DNA of 64,000 bases from Bimastos eiseni (Eukaryota > Annelida > Clitellata > Crassiclitellata > Lumbricidae): NCBI GenBank assembly GCA_959347315.1, contig OY365806.1:32914054-32978053 (forward strand), in the 5' to 3' direction. Within the stretch, counting starts at the first letter, position 1, and every line of letters begins with the position of its first letter. The position numbers were made by a program, and so were the translations under genes. Shown here one piece after another: positions 52,801 to 64,000 of the stretch. The notes beneath the pieces are model-generated. The model had not been told where the DNA came from, made no database searches, and saw nothing but the letters and a program-made list of their open reading frames with translations.

Positions 52801-55800
52801 CTTCAACTACATGTCCACGAAACTCGATGTGAGAACATATGTATTGTAACTATACTAACGTTTGTTTATGTCAAATCCTCAAATAGACTGTAACGTAAAG
52901 TAATAGAGGAAGATTTATATCGCGCCCATATAGGCAATCGACAGTGTACTGTTCTTATTGGAATTAAGATAAGTCATTTTCCATGACTTATCTTAAGTAT
53001 GGAATGCCATACTGAATGGACTATAAGCTTGTGAAACATAATGCCGAATAATGTATAACGTTCATTATTGACATTGGGGACAAACTTCTACTTAAGTGAT
53101 TTTGTAATTTTTTAATGTCGTAGGTTTTGGTCAGTTTACAGCCGTCAGTTTACTACAAAATCCAAGGTAGCGCTTCAAAGTTGGCACAAGTAAGCAGTAT
53201 ACCAAATTATTATCTTACATAATCGCTTCTTCTGGTTTCTAAATTTTGTATGGCGTGACAGCTGTTGTTACTCAGTATAATCTTAAATTATTTCAGTCAT
53301 AATTCTATTCGTCTTGGAAAAGCTATTAAGAAATGACGACAGACGAAACTATTATTACACCTCTTTCCAAGTAGGCCTATAATGATGGCAAATATAGTTT
53401 GAATGTCACTCCTCACTAATCGCGGTATTTACTTTTATAATTTACGATAATGATTTTAAGCACTATATAGGCTATATTCCCTAGCAACATGTGGTTTCCG
53501 TTGCGTGACAGGTGGAAAGTAACGACGCCGTCTCCGTCTACTTCTGGATAATTCCTGGATCTCTGGGTCAGATACCAATCGATATTGTGGCAAAGGCACC
53601 TGTTGCAGGGGATGCCATCAGAGTAATGCTGTTAGTCAAGGTAATTCGGGCTTCTGTATTTGTAAAGGCAACTTGATAGGGAACAGATTATCATATTACA
53701 AGTAAACGTCGTAATAGGTCATAAGGGTAAGCCTACATACCAAATATCATTGATAAATAATACAGGTTAATCTCAGTAGCATAAATATGAGAGTCACAAG
53801 GTAGCAATCATCGACCATTACGCTTTGGGTAGCACTGCTGTCACAGTTTGACACTTGAGAGATCACAAGATTAGATTAGATTTCTGTAACTGCACAGTGC
53901 CAATTATCATTTTCGTTATAATTTCTAAATTGTAAGCAATGACTGGGAAATCTTCTAAAAATGACCAAACCTCTAGGTTGCCAATAAGAATCCTTCAAAA
54001 CAGTCTCAGAGCTTGCTAACATAACCCACAACAACCAACCTCCTCTTATCCATATTACACAATCCCAAGCATGTCCTTCCAAACTTTATGCCTCCACATG
54101 CCTCCCAACTCCATTAATTAATTAAGAGCACATAACTATTGCTCTCTCAGGAGGACAACTCTCAATTTATTGCAAGATCCTTAAATACAAATAATTACTA
54201 GTAGTTTATTTTACAATTCTGCCTAATTTTATTATACATTATGACTCATGTTAGCATTCTAAAGTTTTGTTTTTGTCAGATGGGTTTTCTCAACAGAGCT
54301 AATATACCGTGCTATTCGTTTAGTAAGTTTTTCAGTAATATTTCGTTGATTAACTGCTTTGCTGTTTGAAGCCAGAAGGTGTTCAACAGCAATACAGTAC
54401 GTCTGTGTTCGTACAACTGTCGTCTTCTGTACCAACCTATAGCAACACGATGAACGTTTCTCTGCCACCTGTTGGCAAACTGGTTTCCGGTTCGCAATAC
54501 ATCGAAATGACTGCCATAGGTGAGCAATAGTAGAACCACTTCTGCAAGGCAGGTATACAAAGCACAAGATGATGCAAGGTACTGGTACAGTGCAAGGTTA
54601 AACAGTCGATTCTATATATCACACGCATTATTTCTCATTCTGTTCATCAAATTATCAAAAATGGTTCGTTTATTTGTTTTTCTGCACTCATTGGTGATCT
54701 GTTCAATTTATGAAATAATTTATCAGTTCTGTTGAACTCAATTGCCTGTCTGTTTATTTACCTGAGCAGGTGATCTTATGGGCTCGTCTATCAATGGCTT
54801 AGACAACCTGCTGCAGATGCCATACGGTTGCGGAGAGCAGAACATGCTCAACTTTGCTCCTGATGTCTACATGGTCAAATACCTGAGCATTTCTAATCAA
54901 CTCACTGAGGATCTCAAAAGCAAAGCTCTAGGTTTCATGAACGCAGGTTAATAGTGATTTATATCTACAGTCTACTAAGGGTTCGTTCACATATTATATA
55001 ACGCATAAAATCCCAATTTTTGACCCACCCCATACCCCTAATAACGTTTTATAACAGCAGCTGTGACCCCCACCCCTATATTATATAACAGATATGCTAC
55101 CCACCCCCCTACCCCACCCCAGCCTATAGGCACATTAAAAGACATATAATGGACATAATTGTATTGCACAATTTTACACTTTTATAACAATACGATGTTA
55201 GTCAGCACTTTAATAGTAGTGATTCAGCTGATAATTGCCTTTATCCAATTCAAGAACTGCAGTAAAAATCATCATATGCCCAATTAGCAATGTAGCAAAA
55301 GCTACCTTAAAATTGTGTACTCTCTTGTGCCAATGATGATTAGACCGGATGTATGGAGCTCACCTGCATCTTAATAGTCGGACTTTTAATGGCGCTAAAT
55401 TCACTTGTATTAATTACGGTAACTAATTGGGTAATCGACGTTTGTCACCATGTATCTACATGTAGCCTAAGCCTACTATAATACAGCATGGTAATACATG
55501 GTGGTGACGTACATCCTATTTAAAAGCACCATTTTAGTTTCACTCCAGTTTTGCATTAGAAATGAGCATTACGGTATCACACAGAATGGATCGGTTTAAT
55601 ATTGCACTATCAGATATTTATCGATAACTTCGCGGTACAACTCTACCTATTTAATAGCGTATGATGTGTACAGAGTGCGTGCTACAATTGCAAGTGGGCA
55701 TTTAAGCAAACATAAACTATTTATACATACTGTAGAAAATGAAATCAAACATCATGATAATACCTACAAAAATAATTATTTCAAGTGAATTAATTTTAAT

Positions 55801-58800
55801 TTAAACCAGAATTAAAACAAAGCACACAGAATCGAATTTTAGAGCGTTTAAAGCTATGGACATGAAATTGTTAAAATTGTAAACAGGAAATTGTTACAAG
55901 TGGATTTATAAAATAATAACTAAGAACGTCAAATCTATTCGCCAGATGGCAGCTAATGGTGCTAGTTTTGGTTCACAACGTATTGTGAACTTCGATTAAA
56001 CAATTTAGGTTCGTGGTACATGGAATTTTCAATTGACAAGCAAACAGGTAAAATAGCATAAGCTAAACATAAGCTAAGCATAAACATAAAGTTTGTTATA
56101 TAACAAAACCTTCAACCTACCCCCCACCCTATACAATATAACACTAACAAAACCGGAACCCACCCACCTAACCCTTGAGCGTTATATAATATGTGAACGG
56201 CCCCTAAGTTATTCCTTAAGATCTCCAGTGCAATAATTAAATTCTGCAGGCACTATCATATCACACTTAGACCAGTTAGCTAACATGCGCTTCTGTAAAA
56301 GAGAGCACGAGGGTCGCGGTTTGCTTCCCGATGCTAACTGTTTTCAAAGATTTAAAATCTTGGACTAGTACAGCCCTAGCAGTCTGGCAGGTTCACCAAT
56401 GAAGTTGAATCATTTCGGAGAATATATTCTTAGAAAATTCGTTCAATGGCGTGGAGTCCATTCCAACGGGCGAGAGGTGGTGAAGTATCTCACCCGACCA
56501 ATTCTCATTTAAAAATAAGCATGGTCGAGCCAAATACGGCCGCCACAGAAAAAACTTTACATTTAGATTTACTGTCTGACCGATTGATTGAATGATTGAC
56601 TTTAAAGGTTACCAAGGAGAACTCACTTATCAGAGATCTGATGGTTCATTCAGCGCGTTTGGAAATAACGATCTTTCCGGAAGCGTCTGGTAGGTTCAAC
56701 AATGAACCATTTCGGAGAATAGATTCTTACAAAATTCATTAAAATACTGTTTTATTTATAGATATATCATACTAGAAATCCTGTAATTTCTTTACAACTC
56801 TATAGCAGTAAGCAGAGGCTATACGTTGCTGCCTTTTTTAATTGAGAAAGTGGTATGTAACAATTTCATCATGTTGTAGCTCCAATTCAGATTGGATAGG
56901 CCTAAGCTTATTTTCAAAACAATAGTGTCATCAATTCCTTGCCTGTCATGATAGGCTGAGTTCGTTCGTGATCAAGTGCTTCCATCAAGCCAAGGATTAC
57001 ATAGCTGTGGACGACGAGAAGATTGCTCAAACGATGCGATGGCTAATAGCCAAACAGGCTGTCAACGGTTCATTTGCTGAACCTCCAAATGGAAGAGTAA
57101 TTCACGTCGACATGCAGGTGCGTATAATATTGAATCGATTCAAATTCATTGTCTTTTTCAAAGCCAAATTGTAAAAACTCCACTGGCACTAGGTAACTGT
57201 AAACATAACGTTGCCTCTGTGGTAAAAGAACACTCTGGCAACCATATCAATTGCCACCATACATTTAAATTCTGAATTCAATATTTGCAATATTTTTGAG
57301 CATTTTGTAGGCCTGCATGGTTGTTCAATAGTATAACATGCATGACCACAAAGACCTGAATTAAGTCAATTTATATGAAACACTTTTAACTTTTTCATGA
57401 AACACAAATAAACTTACTTATTTAACGCCTTTATTGTAAGAAATTTAAGATGTATGTAAGTAATTTGTAAAATAATTTACGTTGCTGATTATTAATTGTC
57501 ATTCTCACTATTTATTTTAGGGGGGATCGTCAGAGGGTCTCCCGTTGACAGCCTACGTTTTGATCTCGATAATTGAAAACCAGAATAATTCACACGTAAG
57601 TTGAATAAAACTCTTGCATTGAAAACGAGGAATCAAAATACCATCATGCAGAACTTAAGCATCGTTGTATGACATTTAGCTTGAAGTTCTTAACTTCTTA
57701 TTTATCGCAAAGTGTTGTCGCTCATCGGCTGGAAACTTTTGCATTATGAGTTAGGACTAGCCTAAAATCAACACCATTACATGCTATGTGAAGCCTTTAC
57801 GACAACAGAATTATGCTGCATAGAGTCTATGGAGTTCATTATTTAGCGCAACGCGAACACTGTCATGAACGCCTTGGTCTCGCTTTGCCTTTCCTCGCAA
57901 GCGTTTAAAAATAATTCTTTTAGTTCATGCATGTTGATGTTATCAAGTCGTTAACGCTCTTAGGAGTTTCTCTAGAAGTGGCGCTATATAAATTCACGAT
58001 TACGATTACACTGGATCATGTGAAACTCAGCTGTGATTGTTGTCTGGTGGGCTACCTGTGTTCTACAAATGACGTGGTACTAAAGGTGATTAAGTAGGGC
58101 TTAAAATCACTTTAGTCGAACGCATCTATACAGATAGATGTACTAAGAGTACATTTGCACTCAACCGATGATTTCCTTGATTTTATTTAGTTGTAAAAAT
58201 ATATGCATGAACATATCTATATATTGCTATATATTGGAAATTGCACTAAATGCCTCTTGAAATTAACGTTTGATTTGACTCATTGAGGTGTGTCATATAT
58301 AACTAGGCCTGCACAACTGGTTCAGATAAACGAGGCCCATTGAAATGAATTATTCTGTTGTTATGCTTGCATTACGTGTAGATTGAAGCGACGAACGCTA
58401 ATAAGAGCATAAAGTTAGCTAGGGAATATCTGGAAGACCATCTGTCCAGCGCAGCCTCTGACCCGTATGCCCTCAGCATAATCGGCTATGCACTTCTCCG
58501 TGCTCAAAGCTCAAGGGTTGGCGATGTGCTGCAGATGTTGGAAAAACTTGCCATAGTTGAAGGTAATTTTCCTATGTATAGCAGACTGAGATGTAATTTA
58601 CTTTGATTAGATCATAATTCAATTGAATTTCAATAACTTTCATATCTTTAAACTTCGTTATTCTAGTGACAACTCTCTAATATCACAAGGCAGCCACTGA
58701 TTGTTGCTTGAAGTGATACCGCTTAAACGTCGTCATCCTTTGAAGAGGCCAGGCCAATACCAACAAGTCTAGACACTTGAATATGATTTTCGATATTTTG

Positions 58801-61800
58801 CTAAAAGTTACTGAAATATTGCAGGTACCAATGGTGTCAACAGGAGACGACGGTTTCTGTGGTTTGTGCATTTTGTGTATTTAATTTGATCCTATTGTGG
58901 CAGATTGCGGCTTTGTTTTGGTGAACCGAATTGCGAACTTGAAGGAGTGGCCATCAACGCAAACTGCTGCTTGGGAGCGAAGTGTTAGGGCGATGGTTTT
59001 AGCTTCTCAGTCTGGGCGAATTGGCCCGACAGTCTGTGATGATACATATATAATTGTGTTAAATTGTTGATCCGTGGAGATTATTATGGTACCGCGGTTT
59101 ACCACACACCGCATATGTTTTATATGTTGAAGCGTCATGGCGACAATAGAAATAGAGCAATAAGTTAGACATAGGGGCTGCTTTAGAGTTTAGACACAGG
59201 GATTAAGTTAGACCTTAGAACTAAGTTAGACCTAGGGACGACGGCCGTTTTGTCTCTAGTTCTGACAGCGGTTGGGGTTGCATCAGCCGCTGTACATTAT
59301 GCCCTTCTATTATTTCTTCAGCTGGAACGAAACACTGGGAAAAGGCATCCGACAATTCAGCTAGTCCTCAGACTTCCTGGCGTCCTCCTTACCAACAGGC
59401 GCGATCAGTCGACATAGAGATGACATCCTACGTCTTACTTATTTATTCTCAACTCAAGAATCTTTCAATGTGTCTGCCGATTGCAAAGTGGATCGTAGCA
59501 CAACGCAATGCCAACGGTGGATTCTCATCTACACAGGTAAAGGTTCCGACCACACACTGATGATGATAACGAATTACTAGAGTTAACATGTTATGTGGTA
59601 AAGTGTTCTGGTGCATACCAGAACTTTACTGAGCGATATATTCACGGCAACCATCATATCTGGTGGTTAAGTTAGTGCGTAACGCTTACCTTGCTATGGA
59701 AATAAATTGTAATTTGTAATTACAATTGAATAATATTCTGTGTAATAAATAATGCACTGCCGCGGTAGCTACATTTTAATCAATCCTTGCTCTTCTTTGC
59801 TCAATTAAGTTGTAAAGAAGCGCATCTGTCTTGTAGGCAAAATTCGCCGATTAACTATAATTTGCACTTTGTTTGTCTGTCTATCAAGGATACAGTGATG
59901 GCTCTGGAAGCATTGGCTGAATTTGCACTCATGATTCGCGGACCATCTGATGAACGCAACCTCCAAGTGACCGTGGCAACTGACTCCGTGCAGCACACGT
60001 TCCTCCCCATCACTTTAGATACTTCAGTTCTTCTACAGTCCTACGAGGTATGCAAAATGCATTAAAGTTACTACAAGCTACTCTATTATTTGCCTTATCT
60101 TATATCACACGATTTATCTACAGCGTCGTTTCATCTAAGAAATGAGCAGGTAAGGGGTCGTCCACATATAAGGTACGCAGCGAAGGGAGGGGGTTTCGAA
60201 TTTCGGCGAGTTTGCGTACGGATGCTTACGGTGGGGTTCCAGAAATATGTACCTACGCTAATATAATTGTCTAATTATGACGTTCACAATACGGAATATG
60301 AAAATCAGAACTGTAAACCCAATCACAGACTATATTCCGGCTTAATCAATTTTATGTAGCATTAAAATTGTTTAAAATACAAGTGTTGTTAGTGTTTTAT
60401 TTCTTTGTAACAGTAAATAAAGCTAAGCTGTTCAATATGATGCTTAGCAAAATAAATAGCCTGTGGTAAAGCCAATATTTTATAGATGTCTTTAGCTATT
60501 TAACCTTTGCAATGGGGTAGGGGTAGAGCTCAAATGTACGTACGCATGGGGAGGAGGTCCACGAAATGTACGCACATTCGTACTTTATCTTAATCACTGT
60601 TGTCGTCTAAAGAAATGTGTGTTTTCTCGCAGCTTCCATCAAACACCACTCAAGCTATTGTCACTGCATCGGGAAAGGGCTCTGTACTTATCCAGGTATG
60701 ACAGGCAACATAGTGATATATCTATTTATTTATAAATGTCATACATTCATATATAACATTGCTGTTGATACATGGTAGGCATATATAGGCGTACTGGACA
60801 TAACCTTGGATCCTACGACCGATGGAGAATGAATATAGGCCTATATACTTAATTATATAAATGACGAATTTTCTTCAGAAATCTGGACTCACTTTGCGGC
60901 ATGTCTGTTGTATTGTTACCATTTGAGCTCACAATGAATTAAAAGTATGAAAAATGTTTTGAAAGCTGAACGTCAAATACAACGTCTATGAAACAGACGA
61001 CGTGTCTGGAGTCAATCTGAAAGTCAACTCCACACAGAATGGAAATACGATTACAATCAGATCATGCAGCAGGTTAGTTAGTTGATTCGAAACCAAACAC
61101 TAAATATTTTTTAATCCGAAAGTTCCAAGTCCTACTTTTTTACTCTACTTTTGCACCTAACACAAGCTAATAATTACAGTGAAGTAAATTCCTTAAATTA
61201 ATGATCTTCCATTTCCGTGTATTTGGCAAATTGATCGCTCAAGCTTTTGCAGCCATCCAGTCGTTCTGTCATTTTCATCTTTTGCCTTAATCAATCAACA
61301 AGCATGTTCTAAAGATGAATTTACTTCTGACACGAAATCGAAGTGGTGCATATATATACATATGTACCAGCCAGTCATTGTATTGCTTAATGCTTATATA
61401 TATATATGTATAAACGAAATGACTTTCGCCGTTTGTTTAACGACAGCTGGAATAAGACGGAAAGGAGTGGCATGGTGTTGATAGAGATACAACCATTGAC
61501 TGGATACAAGGCCTCGAATGTAGATGATCTGAAGAACGACGTCATAAAGCGAGTGGAAAACAAAGACGATAAGGTCGTCCTCTACCTAGACGAGGTAATA
61601 AATTGATACTCGCATGTAGCCTATGATTTATTCTTACATATTCTGATACTTGATCTATAGAAGAAATGAACAATTCGGCAATGGACTCCACTATTTATCC
61701 AAAATGATAAGCAGCTGACTATAGTTGAGTGCCTATAAATCCAGTGCTCGAAATGGAAAATTTGACGAAACGGAACGGAGCACTAGTAAATTTATTGGAC

Positions 61801-63751
61801 CGTTCACAGGACAATCTTAAAATTATACGAAAACATGAATTAATCACTGTAATAAAATTATATAATTAAGGCATTCGTTATTTTCGTTTGTCAATGTTGT
61901 AGGCAGTCAGACACTCAACTTCATTTGGTGTTGATTTTTGCCACTTTGTTCTGCTATATCAAGTGCTTTCAGATAGGTCTAAGCATCACTTTTTTTGTAA
62001 AATTTTTTTACCGTAAACTAGACTGTCGAGTTTCTTTAATGTTACTGTTAGGTAATGCAGAACACTCGTACCATGGTTTAGCTGTTAGAAATGCTTAGAT
62101 TGCTTTCACTAAATATTCAGAAATTGTTCGATTTGCTTAATGAACAAACCGACGCTTTCTTTTTACAATCAGCCAGTCAGTGTAGGCCTATTGTTAAATT
62201 TCTTACACTGATCTTTGTTCCAAGACGAAAAGGATCGGCGTTCTGATTGATAGGTGCTCTGATGACTTTCTGACATCCCACTTTGATTAGTTATATTAAA
62301 AAATGCTGTTCCACATATCCATCAGTGTCAAATCCGTAGATTTCATGATAGAATACATTGTCTCTTAATATTTCTGCTTTAATGCTGCTTTTCATTGCAA
62401 GTCCTATACTTTTTCGCAAAGTTCGTTCTCAGCCATTGACGTTTCCTAGACAGCATCGACTGATTATAGGCAGCTTCAGCGACACTGTCATGATCAGCGA
62501 CACTAAAAACTTATTACACTGTCGCATCGTATCTCCAACCTCTCACCTGCAGAATAACTATTCAGAGGCGATTCAGCACGGAGATCCCAGAAGAGGCGAG
62601 AAGAAACGCATTGAAAGAATGATAGGCCGATGGAGAGAAACCATTCGTTGGTGATGGAGGAGGGGAATTATTCCAAGCAGATAGACCCACAACGGCAAAC
62701 GCTTAATGGGCGAATACAGTTTTAGTCTTGGGAACAAAAATATCAAGACGATCAACAGAGCGCAAAATATGAAGCTGCACAAGCTGCAGCTTTTGCAAAA
62801 GTCAGAGATATATATCTCTGGGAACTGCCTAGCCCGCGGCTTTGGAAACTAGAAAGAGGATATTATAGTGGATACGTGCAGTGATTGGAAGCCAGTGCAA
62901 GACTTCTAGCATATATGCGCAATGCAAGGGAGTCAGCGCAATGGGCCTAGCAGAAGCACATAAGACCGATTGAAGGGGAAAATACGCTGTTTCAGAGGCC
63001 CTTAAGAAGTGAGTTGAAGTAGGCTACGCGGGAACAAACAAACGCATGAACTATTTTATACTTGAATCGCTCTTTAAACAGTTTCTTTTATTATATTTTA
63101 TTTATTTTACAGTTGACGTCAAACGAGACTTGTGTTGACGTCACAACGAACAAGGTCTTTCCAGTGAGCAACATAAAGGACGCTCCAGTCCAAGTCTATC
63201 CTTACTACGATCCGTGTACGTAGGCCTATCTAGGTCACAATCTAAATATGTAGGCTATATAACTAGGTCATGATCAAAACATTTACAACTGCGTCTCAAG
63301 CCTAATATTGCTAGGTATGAATATGCAAGCGTTTGTTAAAACTTTATATGTGACTTATCACGGTCCAATTATTTTTATTAATGTGTGCACCAGTATAGTT
63401 AGACAAAAGCATTTTATATGTGTATGGAATAATGTAACTGAGAGACTGGGTCACGGTCCAAGTTTCTTAACAACGCATAATTTGGTCACCACACAGGCTA
63501 TTTTTTCAACTGAGTGCAGATTAATATTATTCTCCCTAGGCCCTACGTGTACATAATTGGGTAACAATTTAGGGACCTATGCTTTTGGTGTTGCATCAGT
63601 AATTTGTGGATGCGACAGAGACTATATCAACTGGTTGTGTTAATGATGATCTTATTCTGGGGTTTTTCAGCCGGGGGACGAACGATGTTCTATGGAGCTC
63701 CACAGTCGCTTGGCCAGAACTCTGCCTGCTCTGAATGCCCAGAGTGTTGCA
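38703..63751 (+). CDS. Thioester-containing protein, CD109/TEP type, 36 exons seen, 3' end beyond window
   Basis: Secreted or membrane-attached alpha-2-macroglobulin-family protein. Exons: 38703-38782, 39152-39306, 40773-40798, 41284-41440, 43112-43182, 43504-43555, 44012-44085, 44453-44492, 44839-44941, 45141-45249, 45891-46163, 46678-46917, 47253-47375, 48097-48159, 48387-48590, 49036-49185, 49617-49754, 50559-50628, 50997-51183, 51963-52080, 52715-52828, 53124-53189, 53512-53640, 54372-54519, 54770-54946, 56608-56689, 56955-57117, 57521-57595, 58382-58562, 59322-59536, 59889-60047, 60633-60695, 60966-61072, 61447-61594, 63113-63215, 63671-63751. Phases match throughout, giving 1481 codons. 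Signal peptide 1-22. MG domains follow ([49 protein letters not shown]). RRRKR is at 664-668, a Gly/Pro bait at 710-760, the thioester GCGEQ at 983-987 with His1100, the receptor-binding domain at about 1335-1420, and a Cys-rich tail. The subtype could be CD109 or insect-type TEP; the missing tail (GPI signal or not) would decide. Confidence 0.92.
42145..42260 (+). pseudogene. Fragment of a LINE reverse-transcriptase C-terminal region
   Basis: Two frames together give [14 protein letters not shown] followed by [11 protein letters not shown], the pattern found just after the RT domain in CR1/Jockey-like LINEs. At least one frameshift separates them and no RT catalytic motif is left. It lies in intron 4 of the thioester gene. 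Confidence 0.5.
42687..42860. repeat. Minisatellite, six copies of a 29-bp GC-rich unit
   Basis: Exactly six units, each TCTGGGAGCGCCTAAGGCCC plus TCGGTGGAG, with one G-to-A change in the third. It is in intron 4 of the thioester gene. The units abut with no spacers, so it is not a CRISPR array, and 29 is not a multiple of three, so no repeat protein is encoded. Confidence 0.95.
44505..44612. repeat. Three diverged copies of a 40-50 bp unit in intron 8
   Basis: The word CAATGTTTTCAATTCACTT (AAATG in the middle copy) recurs three times, the last two preceded by ACGACCTGACTT or ACAACCTGACTT. Non-coding. Confidence 0.7.
46209..46279. repeat. (TA)n microsatellite in intron 11
   Basis: About 70 bp of TA with one CA. 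A similar tract is at 49820-49851 in intron 17. Confidence 0.9.
48752..48835. repeat. Dispersed repeat with AGACAGATTTCAGAGTAGAA core (copy 2)
   Basis: Same start (GCGCCTCT-CAAG) and end as the copy at 22231-22325, with the core matched exactly. Located in intron 15 of the thioester gene. Confidence 0.6.
49962..50022. repeat. Near-perfect 61-bp palindrome in intron 17
   Basis: Arms of 30 bp (49962-49991 and 49993-50022) start AATAATGACCCATTTGACTC and are inverse complements with one mismatch and a one-base loop. GTC/ATC microsatellites flank it on both sides. It could extrude as a hairpin or be a fold-back insertion. Confidence 0.85.
50240..50517. mobile_element. hAT-type MITE with perfect 8-bp target duplication (copy 2, inverted)
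   Basis: The 278-bp element has ends CAGGGGTGTAAC and GTTACACCTCTG and the 8-bp duplication cacagaag on both sides (50232-50239, 50518-50525). It is the reverse-orientation relative of 8124-8408, sharing the AAATCGGTTCTTTTTATGTT stretch. It ends 33 bp before the last base of the splice acceptor of exon 18 of the thioester gene. Confidence 0.85.
52964..52996. repeat. Perfect 14-bp inverted repeat with 5-base loop
   Basis: TTAAGATAAGTCAT and its inverse complement flank TTTCC in intron 21. Could form a small hairpin; no known role. Confidence 0.7.
54770..54946 (+). other. Thioester exon (GCGEQ) of the thioester protein
   Basis: Encodes residues 964-1022, with [18 protein letters not shown]. 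The Cys and Gln of GCGEQ (54826-54840) form the internal thioester in the family. The adjoining Pro, Asn and Met are conserved. Exon 27 supplies GRVIHVDMQ, whose His lies 116 residues after the thioester Cys. Confidence 0.92.
54979..56204. mobile_element. Harbinger-like non-autonomous transposon in intron 25
   Basis: The left end GGGTTCGTTCACATATTATA and the inverse of the right end (GGGGCCGTTCACATATTATA) match except at two positions and continue to agree through TAACGC, giving 26-bp terminal inverted repeats. TAA flanks both ends, as expected for PIF/Harbinger. The 1226-bp interior is AT-rich with no transposase frame. Confidence 0.65.
60154..60590. mobile_element. Possible second Harbinger-like MITE in intron 31
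   Basis: Begins GGGGTCGTCCACATATAAGG after TAA and ends before TAA at 60591. GTACGCA and GTCCAC words recur inversely near the right end, but the right terminus is poorly matched. Weak evidence. It ends 42 bp before exon 32. Confidence 0.3.
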
Positions 63752-64000
63752 GTAAGTCACCAAATTGAGAGTCTTGTCGATTCATTTTCTAGGTCAAATT
63801 AAGAAAATACCTGATTCTTCTAGCCACGTGCGTGTATTCTTCCTCTCTCTCAATCATCTGCTTCGCTTGCATAAAGTTTCAGCATCACTCTTGTCTCACA
63901 TCTCACGTCTTCTAATCATAATTATCATCCGCCTCTCGCGCTCCTGCTTCGTGTATATTCGTGACCTCCGCCGTATTGAAATCTGCGCTCGATTTGTTAA
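63752..64000 (+). other. Intron 36 of the thioester gene, running off the window
   Basis: The donor GTAAGTC follows exon 36, which ends in phase 1 after [10 protein letters not shown]. No further exon is visible before the right edge, so the C-terminal end and 3' UTR lie outside. Confidence 0.6.

Overview
The window is animal nuclear DNA. It holds two intron-rich genes with canonical GT-AG splice sites, many microsatellites, tRNA-derived SINEs, MITE-like DNA transposons, and a decayed virus-like DNA transposon at the left end. A Notch ligand (MNNL, DSL and EGF domains) next to a thioester protein of the CD109/TEP type, plus the very frequent palindrome TAGGCCTA, suggests an invertebrate deuterostome, possibly an echinoderm or hemichordate. 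The organism assignment is inference.

Layout. (1) 1-7490: remnant of a Polinton/Maverick-like element, cut by the left window edge. The plus strand carries a double-jelly-roll capsid-type gene and a small SAP/NUMOD-like gene. The minus strand carries a gene of unknown function, a discoidin-type fibre, an adenain-type cysteine protease and a protein-primed family B DNA polymerase. All six have in-frame stops or frameshifts, so the element is dead here. The starts share a TATAAA-type motif that runs almost into the ATG. (2) 7.5-12.3 kb: a tandem repeat, a hAT-type MITE with 8-bp target duplications, and a tRNA-derived SINE. (3) 12299-13852 minus: a 517-codon open frame for a basic, Ser-rich, apparently disordered protein of unknown function. 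(4) 13.9-20.5 kb: intergenic, with a 155-bp direct duplication and two more MITE-like elements. (5) 20496-27260 minus: a complete 8-exon Delta-type Notch ligand gene of about 615 residues with only four EGF repeats. (6) 27.3-38.7 kb: gene-free as far as I can see, rich in long microsatellites. (7) 38703 to beyond the right edge, plus: a thioester-protein gene (CD109/insect-TEP subtype) with 36 exons resolved, about 1481 codons, open at its 3' end.

The reading frame runs through every splice junction I assigned in both large genes. The only irregular site is a probable GC-AG intron after exon 12 of the thioester gene. The Notch ligand acts in cell-cell signalling and the thioester protein probably in innate immunity or protease inhibition. 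Nothing in the sequence links the two. The introns of the thioester gene hold one hAT MITE, one or two Harbinger-like elements, a 6 x 29-bp minisatellite, a LINE fragment and a near-perfect 61-bp palindrome.
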